Part shown: in pieces, positions 17,811 through 23,899 of the stretch | Layout: each line of letters opens with the position of its first letter | How positions within the stretch are numbered: position 1 is the first letter of the stretch | From: Paraburkholderia xenovorans LB400 | GTDB lineage: Bacteria > Pseudomonadota > Gammaproteobacteria > Burkholderiales > Burkholderiaceae | Reading direction: 5' to 3' | NCBI RefSeq assembly: GCF_000013645.1 | Contig: NC_007952.1 | Span: forward strand, 1,922,001-1,986,000 | DNA length: 64,000 nucleotides | The notes under the pieces: model-generated | The model's database searches: none | Seen by the model: only the letters and a program-made list of their open reading frames with translations | What the model was told of the DNA's origin: nothing | Translations under genes and position numbers: made by a program

Positions 17811-18026
17811 ATGTTGCTTCGTGTCCTTGCCGCGCTGCCATTTATCGGCATTCTGCTCGGCGTCCCGTTTGTGAATCGTGTCGAGCCGCTCGTGCTCGGC
17901 ATGCCGTTCGTGCTTGCCTGGATCGTCATGTGGGTGGTGCTCAGTTCGATCATCATGGCGATCATCTACCGTATGGATCCATCCAACCGTCAGCTTGCCG
18001 TGGACGGCGAGGAGGCCAGTTCATGA
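17811..18026 (+). CDS. DUF3311 small membrane protein
   Basis: A 71-residue protein with two membrane helices (LRVLAALPFIGILLGVPF and PFVLAWIVMWVVLSS). It then has the cytoplasmic-looking tail YRMDPSNRQ. This two-helix pattern with a DPxN tail is typical of DUF3311 proteins encoded directly before a sodium:solute symporter. GAGGAG precedes the ATG. Its stop overlaps the start of the symporter as ATGA, so the two are translationally coupled and presumably form one transporter. Confidence 0.85.
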   Translation: MLLRVLAALPFIGILLGVPFVNRVEPLVLGMPFVLAWIVMWVVLSSIIMAIIYRMDPSNRQLAVDGEEASS

Positions 18027-19495
18027 GCGCACTCATCATCATTGCGGCGATTACGCTGTTTGCGCTTTACCTGGGCGTGCGCGCGAGGCGCGGCCACGAC
18101 ATGAGTCTCGAACAATGGACCGTGGGTGGACGCAGTTTCGGCACTGCCTTCGTGTTCCTGCTGATGGCCGGTGAAATCTATACGACCTTCACGTTCCTCG
18201 GCGGCAGCGGCTTTGCTTACGGCAAGGGCGCGCCGGTTTACTACATTCTCGCGTACGGCACGCTTGCCTACATTCTCTCGTACTGGATGCTGCCGCCCAT
18301 CTGGCGTTACGCGAAGAAACACCGGCTCGTCTCGCAGCCGCACTTCTTCACGCGCAAATACGAAAGCCCCGCGCTGGGTACGCTCGTCGCACTGGTCGGC
18401 GTGGCCGCGCTGATTCCGTACCTCGTGCTGCAACTGAAGGGGCTCGGCATTATCGTGGCAACGGCCTCGTACGGCGCGATTTCGTCGACGGCGGCCGTGT
18501 GGATCGGCGCGTGTGTGGTGACGGCTTATGTGATCGTCTCCGGCGTGCGCGGTTCGGCGTGGAATTCGGTGGTGAAGGATCTGCTGATTCTGGCGATCGT
18601 GCTGTTCCTCGGCATCTATTTGCCGCTGCACTACTACGGCGGCTTCAGCGACATGTTCCGCGCAATCGACGCCGCCCGCCCCGGCTTCCTGACCTTCCCG
18701 GCCAAGGGTTCGAGCGTGACCTGGTTCCAGTCGACGGTGCTTCTGACGGCGCTCGGCTTTTTCATGTGGCCGCATACGTTCGGTTCGATTTTCACCGCGA
18801 AGGACGAACGCATTTTTCGCCGTAACGCGATGGTGCTGCCGCTGTATCAGTTGATCCTGCTGTTCGTGTTCTTTGTGGGCTTTGCCGCGACGTTGAAGGT
18901 GCCGGGTCTGAAGGGTGGCGACATCGACCTGTCGCTGTTCCGCCTCTCGTTGCAGACCTTCGACCCGTGGTTCGTCGGCGTGATCGGCGCGGCCGGGATT
19001 CTGACCGCGCTGGTGCCGGGCTCGATGATCCTCACGTCCGCTTCCACGCTGCTCGCCAACGACGTGTATCGCGGCATGGTGAGCCGCAACGCTTCGGACG
19101 CCACGGTGGCGATGCTCGCGCGTGTCCTCGTGCCGGTGGTGGCGCTGGTGGCCGTCGCCTTCACGCTGCAAGGCGGCGAAACCATTGTCGCGCTGCTGCT
19201 GATGGGTTACAGCTTTGTGACCCAGCTTTTTCCCGCGGTGATCTGCAGCCTGCGTCCGCATAATCGCGCGACCAAACAAGGCGCATTTTGCGGGATTGTG
19301 GCGGGCGTGGCGGTAGTGGCCGTGACGACGACCATGCATCTGAGCATCGGCCAGTTGATGCCGTTCCTGCCCGACGCGTTGAAGGACGTCAATATCGGGT
19401 TCCTGGCGCTGGCGGTGAATATCATCGTCTTCGCGGCGGTGAGCGCGGTGACGCAGCCGCGGCCGGTCGAGCAGACGCATGCGCCGGTGCATTGA
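18023..19495 (+). CDS. sodium:solute symporter family protein
   Basis: A 490-residue polytopic protein of the SSS family with about 13 hydrophobic segments. Visible family features are the EQWTVGGRSFGTAF loop after helix 1, AGEIYTTFTFLGGSGFAYG, and the LTALVPGSMILTSASTLLAND region of the core. Substrate is not readable; relatives with a DUF3311 partner carry organic acids or similar anions. The start at 18023 overlaps the DUF3311 stop. It is the last gene before the AT-rich effector island. Confidence 0.9.
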   Translation: MSALIIIAAITLFALYLGVRARRGHDMSLEQWTVGGRSFGTAFVFLLMAGEIYTTFTFLGGSGFAYGKGAPVYYILAYGTLAYILSYWMLPPIWRYAKKHRLVSQPHFFTRKYESPALGTLVALVGVAALIPYLVLQLKGLGIIVATASYGAISSTAAVWIGACVVTAYVIVSGVRGSAWNSVVKDLLILAIVLFLGIYLPLHYYGGFSDMFRAIDAARPGFLTFPAKGSSVTWFQSTVLLTALGFFMWPHTFGSIFTAKDERIFRRNAMVLPLYQLILLFVFFVGFAATLKVPGLKGGDIDLSLFRLSLQTFDPWFVGVIGAAGILTALVPGSMILTSASTLLANDVYRGMVSRNASDATVAMLARVLVPVVALVAVAFTLQGGETIVALLLMGYSFVTQLFPAVICSLRPHNRATKQGAFCGIVAGVAVVAVTTTMHLSIGQLMPFLPDALKDVNIGFLALAVNIIVFAAVSAVTQPRPVEQTHAPVH

Positions 19496-19536
19496 GGGGG
19501 GAGCGGGTTGGAGGGGGGGGTCACGGTACGGTGACC

Positions 19537-19735
19537 CCGCCAGAGCGCTCGAACGCGCGCAGAACGGACCGTTGAACTCAAGGCCCAGAGTGACCAGTTG
19601 CGCAACGTATGGCGCGCTCAAATCACGGGACGCTGAAACAAGCGACTGGCGCAACCGGCGAAGCTCCGCCATCCCGCGGCTTTATCTACGGATGGGACTC
19701 GCCGAAGGGTGGATCGAGCATGCTGGCTTCACACC
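19537..19735 (+). repeat. direct repeat copy A, SymE-associated
   Basis: This 199-base segment recurs in the same orientation at 22617-22805 with about ten substitutions and one 10-base indel near its left end. Both copies begin CCGCCAGAGCGC and end TGGCTTCACACC. They flank three of the four orphan Rhs modules, so recombination between them would delete that block. Confidence 0.9.
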
Positions 19736-19794
19736 GGGGGCAGCACGTGAGAATCACCGATGAACACGGGCGGCTGACTATTACTGCCGAGTAG
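19611..19794 (+). pseudogene. SymE-like type I toxin remnant, frameshifted
   Basis: One frame gives AIPRLYLRMGLAEGWIEHAGFTPG. A second, one base out, gives GQHVRITDEHGRLTITAE and a stop. Joined, they resemble the SymE fold ('LRLSGRWLEEAGFTPGQRVRI..GRLVI'). An extra G in a run of five at about 19736-19740 would cause the break. No clear start codon or ribosome site remains. SymE proteins are SOS-linked toxins with an AbrB-type fold and are often found next to Rhs genes. The assignment rests on pattern recognition. Confidence 0.55.
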
Positions 19795-19796
19795 AC

Positions 19797-19827
19797 GAAC
19801 GAAGGCCGCTCACGCGGCCCTTCGTTC
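19797..19827. terminator. terminator-like hairpin after SymE remnant
   Basis: GAACGAAGGCCGC (19797-19809) pairs with GCGGCCCTTCGTTC (19814-19827) with one bulged base and a TCAC loop. There is no clean T-run, but it sits between converging reading frames. An equivalent hairpin follows another SymE-like tail at 21518-21543. Confidence 0.55.
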
Positions 19828-19836
19828 TATGTAAAT

Positions 19837-20046
19837 CTATAATTGTATAGATTTATAAGAAAGTATCTTATCCACAATCTCCTCTGAAGATAAATCCTCA
19901 TATTCCTTCTGAAAGATGTATTCCATTGCGTATGGATCAATTGTATTTTTTGTCAGCATATCAATATCGAGATCCGCCTCTTCCTCGGAGGAATACGTTG
20001 ATTCCTTTATTCTATTCACCAATGCAATCAAATCATTTCTTTCCAT
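19837..20046 (-). CDS. colicin/pyocin-type immunity protein (orphan module 5)
   Basis: A 69-residue acidic protein: MERNDLIALVNRIKES, then the patterns DIDMLTKNTIDPYAMEYIF and LSSEEIVDKILSYKSIQL. This is the helical colicin E2/E9 and S-pyocin immunity pattern, in which a DPxxxxxIF turn precedes an Asp/Glu-rich helix. Such proteins bind and block the HNH DNase domain. AGAGGTGG before ATG 20046 overlaps the stop of the DNase-like tip upstream. The gene is intact although its cognate toxin is broken, so it could still protect against relatives carrying the tip. Confidence 0.85.
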   Translation of the reverse strand: MERNDLIALVNRIKESTYSSEEEADLDIDMLTKNTIDPYAMEYIFQKEYEDLSSEEIVDKILSYKSIQL

Positions 20047-20054
20047 GACCACCT

Positions 20055-20778
20055 CTAATAATGGTAAGAAGAATCAAGAATTTCCGCGTGATAGCGTGGC
20101 GTCACGATAAGCAAATTATCCGTGTCATAGACTCGACCTCCATGCTGAATTGGCTCTATATGATGCAAAACGTAAGACGTGTTTTTTCCTACACCTTGCG
20201 TCACTGAAGCTTTTTGGTGCCAGCCCATCGCTCATTCTCGAAACGTTTAACTTCGAAAACTGACTGATCAGGTCTGTATCTTTAGGCACTGCCTTCCAAA
20301 ATCCTGATCTGAAATGATCGAAATCCCTAAACTTCTGTCCTCTCAATTGATCCGCTATTGATCCGCTATTGATCCGCTATTGATCCGCTATTGATCCGCT
20401 ATTGATCGAGGGAAAACGCCCGCGTTCCCATGCGTACCACGTAACCATCAACCCTGCGTAACATTCTGCCCACGCCCTGCGGCTTCGCCTGGCGTGCATC
20501 GAAGCCCCCACGGATCAAGCCAGCCGAGTGGATTGGGCGCATATTGATACAGATTCACCCCGCCCGCCAACCCAATCGGATCAGGCGTAGTAAACCTCCC
20601 AATATCCGGATCATAATACCGCAGCGTGTTGTAATGCAGCCCGTTTCCCGGTCCAGATACTGCCCCTGGTACCGCAATTCTGGCGCACCGCATAGCTCTC
20701 CGGCTCGCTCTCGCACACGGTGTTGTCCCACAGTTGGTACTTCGCCTGCCACACGATCCGCCCGTCCGCGCTGGTTCG
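20055..20778 (-). pseudogene. orphan Rhs core fragment with pyocin/colicin HNH DNase tip, multiply broken
   Basis: From 20778 to about 20530 the DNA nearly repeats the Rhs core at ~24313-24565, but with two single-base deletions (near 20640 and 20676). The tip then reads GNAGVFPRSIADQ, LRGQKFRDFDHFRSGFWK, and after a one-base shift near 20230, LHHIEPIQHGGRVYDTDN and LIVTPRYHAEIL. These are the linker, N-terminal part and HNH metal site of S-pyocin/colicin E DNases. Further damage is a TGA at 20448-20450 and an 11-bp tandem expansion at 20346. No functional toxin can be made. The intact immunity gene follows after eight bases. Confidence 0.85.
20346..20408. repeat. 11-bp tandem repeat expansion inside DNase tip
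   Basis: ATTGATCCGCT is repeated five times without mismatch (20346-20400), followed by a partial ATTGATCG. On the coding (minus) strand the unit is AGCGGATCAAT. One copy would encode the expected IADQ of the pyocin linker; the four extra copies add 44 bases and bring in a TAG. The expansion therefore inactivates the tip. Confidence 0.92.
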
Positions 20779-20894
20779 CGGCCCGGCTTGAAGGTACACA
20801 AACTAAGACTTCAGTCTTCACAACGGACAAAGATCCATCCTTTGTATGAGTCCAGCCTCCCAATCGGCTCCTTCGTTCGTACAAGCTCTATTTG

Positions 20895-21101
20895 CTACCG
20901 CTGGAACTGAGGGCACGATGCCATTATTTCCGTAACAGCCACATCTATTGCATCATAATCGTCATCATTCGGGTCTCTAGAAAAATATCCATATATGGAT
21001 ATAAGATCACCAGAATAATCGTATGCAATCGCTCGCACACCTTCTTTTATTGCCCCCAAAAAAGATGTGAGAATAATTAACTTCAAATCTGCTTCGCTCA
21101 T
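20895..21101 (-). CDS. putative immunity protein of orphan module 4, possibly truncated
   Basis: A 68-residue protein (MSEADLKLIILTSFLGAIKEG...) that starts 15 bases after the end of the type-50-like tip, the usual toxin/immunity spacing. It is acidic and AT-rich like the other immunity genes. The stop is TAG at 20895. In the same frame 27 more sense codons follow to TGA at 20811, including KEPIGRLDSYKGWIFVR, which looks like a natural C-terminal strand. The gene may therefore be a 96-codon immunity gene with an internal amber codon. No named immunity family was recognised. Confidence 0.6.
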   Translation of the reverse strand: MSEADLKLIILTSFLGAIKEGVRAIAYDYSGDLISIYGYFSRDPNDDDYDAIDVAVTEIMASCPQFQR

Positions 21102-21116
21102 CTTTATTAATCCGCA

Positions 21117-21470
21117 TCAAGGTATGGTGTCAGGCAGCGCAGGTACAATGTGGGCACCATTTTTGCCACTATGGATTACGCCCCAAGATGTCGGGTACTA
21201 ACGCCACTCGGATCTATATGGGTACCAATTTCATCGCCAAAATTAACCCTGACTTTATTGTCATTTATTGGTCTTGATGTCACCACGCTTCCAGCATGAT
21301 AGCGGTCCAATAGCGCTTGAGCATCCGAATTCAGTATGCTTTTCCCTTGAGTATAGTTGTTATGTCCTGGGATATGTTTCCCTTGGGCTCCCTCATGAAT
21401 TTCAGTGGAAATGCAAGTTAGCCCCAGTGGATCAATCCACTCCAATGTGTTGGGCGCAAATTGATAAACT
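21117..21470 (-). pseudogene. orphan Rhs tip, polymorphic toxin type 50-like, frameshifted
   Basis: It opens with the Rhs anchor (APNTLEWIDPLGLTC) without the upstream core. The tip reads HEGAQGKHIPGHNNYTQGKS and then VRVNFGDEIGTHIDPSG, the pattern of polymorphic toxin type 50. The frame then fails at LGA-stop. One base out, the next codons read GVIHSGKNGAHIVPALPDTIP and stop at 21117, exactly the expected C-terminus of that family. A single-base change near 21180 has thus split an otherwise complete tip. Its likely immunity gene follows after 15 bases. Confidence 0.78.
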
Positions 21471-21476
21471 TTTTAC

Positions 21477-21512
21477 CCTGAGTGTTGATTCGCCATCGTT
21501 ACCGCCAAGTAG
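21477..21512 (+). pseudogene. 3' tail of a SymE-like gene
   Basis: The last codons read FAIVTAK-stop and are followed by AGATGAACAAAGGGCCGC. This matches the 3' end of the SymE remnant at 19794 (TITAE-stop, then ACGAACGAAGGCCGC) in both sequence and spacing to a hairpin. Only the tail is left, and it abuts the anchor of the type-50-like module. Confidence 0.4.
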
Positions 21513-21517
21513 ATGAA

Positions 21518-21543
21518 CAAAGGGCCGCGTCTGCGGCCCTTTG
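21518..21543. terminator. perfect 11-bp hairpin, probable terminator
   Basis: CAAAGGGCCGC (21518-21528) pairs perfectly with GCGGCCCTTTG (21533-21543) around a GTCT loop. It lies 16 bases beyond the stop of the minus-strand immunity gene at 21559 and just after a SymE-like tail on the plus strand. T-runs are weak. Confidence 0.6.
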
Positions 21544-21558
21544 GCACTCCCCGAACAT

Positions 21559-22050
21559 TTAATCGACAACCTCAACGTCGGGATTTAATTTCTCATAAAT
21601 CCCTATAGCCTCTGCGCCGATATTTGAAATTGCATAAAGTCCACATGGCTCGCTTTTTTCACAAACCTCGCCACTATCATCAATATAACGATTTTTTAGT
21701 CGATCATAAAAACAATGGCTTGAAAATACATTCATATCAAAGTCATTTAGATGACCTGTATTTCGAAAACCTCCACCACCTCTCCAGTCCATTTCCGTAA
21801 CAAGAGCGGGCGGTACGATCAATCTTTCCTTATTTCTAAGGAAATTAAAATTTTCATCATTTCCAAATTCACTGTAAAGATAGATTACACAGAGCTTTTC
21901 CTTACCGTACCTGAAATCATCTTTTACAACTAATCCAGGAATAAATCCTATTCCCCTCATATACATGACAAAGAGGTCTCCTTTCTTAGGCTTTTCTTTT
22001 TTTCCTCCTTCCAGAAGACCAATTACATCTCTCATTTGCACTTTTTTCAT
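21559..22050 (-). CDS. Imm26-like immunity protein (orphan module 3)
   Basis: A 163-residue AT-rich protein whose ATG at 22050 overlaps the stop of the preceding toxin tip as ATGA, so translation is coupled. A GTG at 22068 is a less likely start. The N-terminal half has KKGDLFVMYMRGIGFIPGLV followed by LCVIYLYSEFGND, resembling the 'GDIFAIPL.DG..G.GRVI' pattern of Imm26 immunity proteins. The C-terminal part (GLYAISNIGAEAIGIYEKLN) is unassigned. It should neutralise the tip at 22047-22465 by direct binding. Confidence 0.68.
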   Translation of the reverse strand: MKKVQMRDVIGLLEGGKKEKPKKGDLFVMYMRGIGFIPGLVVKDDFRYGKEKLCVIYLYSEFGNDENFNFLRNKERLIVPPALVTEMDWRGGGGFRNTGHLNDFDMNVFSSHCFYDRLKNRYIDDSGEVCEKSEPCGLYAISNIGAEAIGIYEKLNPDVEVVD

Positions 22051-22465
22051 TCGAGTAAATGCCCCCACCCATTATCCATGAACCAATTTCTACCCCACGA
22101 AACCGCATCTTTGTACAAAGCACGACCAGGATCGATACTATTTTCAACGTTCTTAAATATTCCACGCTTGGCATCAGTTATAGCCTGCTCAACCGATCTC
22201 GCTTCGTTTCTTAGCAGTTGTCCGGTTTCATTGGTAAGTAAGTCGAGCTTATAACCAAGGCTGTCGGCATATCGTTGCCATGGATTTTTCGATATTCCGA
22301 CATAGTTAGGATCATTCTTCCCTACGTTCCTCAGATATACGTCTGCTTCACCACGACTTCTGGCAACCCAGCTTTCAAATGATTCTGTCTTGGGGTCGGT
22401 CGTTTCACAACTCAACCCCCACGGATCAATCCACCCAACCGGATTGGGCGCATATTGATACTGGA
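22047..22465 (-). CDS. orphan Rhs C-terminal toxin tip, GIY-YIG-like, apparently intact
   Basis: The frame begins inside the Rhs anchor (YAPNPVGWIDPWGLSC) and runs unbroken through a ~118-residue tip to HLLE-stop. It has no start codon or ribosome site of its own, so it is a silent cassette rather than an expressed gene. The tip shows VYLRNVGKNDPNYVGISKNP, then an Arg in WQRYADSLGY, then EARSVEQAITDAK. The order Tyr, YVG, Arg, Glu resembles GIY-YIG nucleases. Homologous recombination through the anchor could place it on the full-length Rhs. It is the only displaced tip here without visible damage. Confidence 0.68.
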
Positions 22466-22620
22466 CACACCACCGCGCCCGCGGCAGCCCTTCATGCCTT
22501 GGGAACACATCGACAGGTGGTTAGGCGCGAAGTCATTCTTCAAGGCCGGCCAGCGCTTCCATGTCTCCATTGACTGTACCCGCCACCGCCTCACGGTGCC
22601 CCCGAATACGATGATACCGC
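22466..22620 (+). pseudogene. second SymE-like fragment
   Basis: Starting exactly where the Rhs anchor of module 3 ends, the plus strand reads PRQPFMPWEHIDRWL and FFKAGQRFHVSIDCTRHRLT. This resembles the 'PFVRLSGRWLE.AGFKAGQR..V.V..GRLT' pattern of SymE proteins. The frame continues into the 189-base repeat and stops at 22706. The abrupt junction with Rhs DNA suggests a recombination scar. Confidence 0.42.
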
Positions 22621-22805
22621 CAGAGCGCGCAGCACGGTCCATTGAACTCAAGGCCCAGAGTGACCAGTTGCGCAGCGTATGGCGCGCGCAAATCACGGGA
22701 CGCTGAAACAAGCGACTGGCGCAACCGACGAAGCTCCACCATCGCGCCGCTTTATCTACGGATGGAGCTCGCCGAAGGGTGGATCGAGCATGCTGGCTTC
22801 ACACC
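22617..22805 (+). repeat. direct repeat copy B, SymE-associated
   Basis: This is the second copy of the segment at 19537-19735, 10 bases shorter near its left end. Homology stops sharply at TTCACACC, after which this copy reads TAGATGC instead of the SymE C-terminal codons. It therefore ends where SymE similarity of copy A continues. Confidence 0.9.
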
Positions 22806-22817
22806 TAGATGCAAATC

Positions 22818-23057
22818 TTAACTGCAAACAAGAGCATTCATTTCGCTAAAACTCACCTCAACATCTGGATAATCGCCATCCTTCGCATAATATTGCAATA
22901 ACACTTTTCCTAAAGCAAAATCATATGTCAGGCAAATCAAATTCAATCTTATTTCTTGCATTTCCCTCGCTTCAAAATTGTCGAAAATTATTTTCGCAAT
23001 TCTATTGCTGCCCGCAATAGACTCCTTCAAAGCTGCCAATGCATGATGTTCCATCAT
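22818..23057 (-). CDS. putative immunity protein of orphan module 2
   Basis: A 79-residue acidic, AT-rich protein (MMEHHALAALKESIAGSNRI...) that starts 18 bases after the end of the decayed tip of module 2. Two adjacent ATGs (23057, 23054) are possible; AAAAAGG lies just upstream. It has mixed helix/strand character (LICLTYDFALGKVLLQYYAK, then DVEVSFSEM). It belongs to no family that I recognise. Its role as immunity protein is inferred from position and from the pattern of the neighbouring modules. Confidence 0.62.
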   Translation of the reverse strand: MMEHHALAALKESIAGSNRIAKIIFDNFEAREMQEIRLNLICLTYDFALGKVLLQYYAKDGDYPDVEVSFSEMNALVCS

Positions 23058-23075
23058 CCTTTTTCCAGAATTTTT

Positions 23076-23445
23076 TCACAATGGGAAAGCTGTTCTCACC
23101 CGTCCTTTCGAATCAAAAAATAATTTTATTGTATTGGTTGCAACACCATCAACATTTTCCCCAATATTTCTGGAAAACTGATATATCAAATCCTTGCCAT
23201 TTGCTGACACAGAGCTATTTTCAATAACCTCTTCCATATACTTGGTTATCATCTTCAGGCTATTCGTACCAAACTTGCTCGTCCCTATTTGAGATAGCAT
23301 CCTTTGCATGTCCACTCAATACAAGCTTCATAACCGACATTTCCCTTTCTTTGTACTGGAATTTTTTCTGAGGATTAAATGTGGCATCACACGATAGCCC
23401 AAGCGGATCAATTCACTTCAGTGGATTGGGCGCATACGCATATTC
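23076..23445 (-). pseudogene. orphan Rhs tip of unknown type, broken twice
   Basis: The anchor reads YAPNPLK-stop-IDPLGLSC. Comparison with the other anchors (LEWIDP, GWIDP) shows a TGG to TGA change at 23413-23415. The tip begins DATFNPQKKFQYKEREMSV then VLSGHAK. A frameshift near 23310 is needed to continue as QRMLSQIGTSKFGTNSLKMI to the natural end VRTAFPL. The tip family was not recognised; the SGHA motif resembles several small RNase-like toxins but that is only a hint. Confidence 0.68.
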
Positions 23446-23452
23446 TCAAAAA

Positions 23453-23881
23453 TCAGGACTGCGGGTAGCCAGTCTCCCAACTCTTTGAAAAATCAGATTC
23501 TTTTACCCCGTATTTTTCTTCGCAAAATCTTAATAAACATCCATAATCATCAAATACAAAATAGTCAAAATTCATTGTATTTTCAAAAAATAGCTCACTA
23601 TTTCCGTGAAATATTTTTTCAACAACGAAAACCTCCAACTTGTACAACCAGACCACTTCTTCGCAAGGAATATGACCAAGACGCTCCACTTCCGGATAGA
23701 GATCTTTGATTTCAAAAATGCCGCGCCCTATCAAATCACGATCCCTCTCCCTCATGTATTCAATTGGCCTTATTATTAAAAATCGAGAAGCATCACCACC
23801 GTCAATCATAACTTCGCAATAAGCGCCATCTTTATCACCGCGCATACTCGAAGGGAAAGGCGCATGCCGATTCATAAACAT
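23453..23881 (-). CDS. putative immunity protein for the full-length Rhs toxin
   Basis: A 142-residue acidic protein beginning MFMNRHAPFPSSMRGDKDG. A perfect GGAGGT lies five bases before ATG 23881, and only 18 bases separate it from the rhs stop, the arrangement of an effector/immunity pair. It is AT-rich. The aromatic- and acid-rich C-terminal part (NFDYFVFDDYGCLLRFCEEK) could offer a negatively charged surface to cover a nucleic-acid-cleaving toxin. No named immunity family was recognised. Confidence 0.72.
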   Translation of the reverse strand: MFMNRHAPFPSSMRGDKDGAYCEVMIDGGDASRFLIIRPIEYMRERDRDLIGRGIFEIKDLYPEVERLGHIPCEEVVWLYKLEVFVVEKIFHGNSELFFENTMNFDYFVFDDYGCLLRFCEEKYGVKESDFSKSWETGYPQS

Positions 23882-23899
23882 AATCCACCTCCAATTCTG

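Noticed and set aside
19518..19537. GGGGTCAC/GTGACCCC hairpin as terminator of the symporter gene
   Set aside because: The stem is short and no T-run follows; it may be chance next to a G-run.
20346..20408. Possible CRISPR-like array
   Set aside because: The 11-bp units are directly adjacent with no spacers and lie inside a toxin reading frame.
22412..22711. Minus-strand frame over the second SymE-like fragment
   Set aside because: It has no ribosome site and mixes complement sequence of the repeat with Rhs anchor DNA; no family resemblance.
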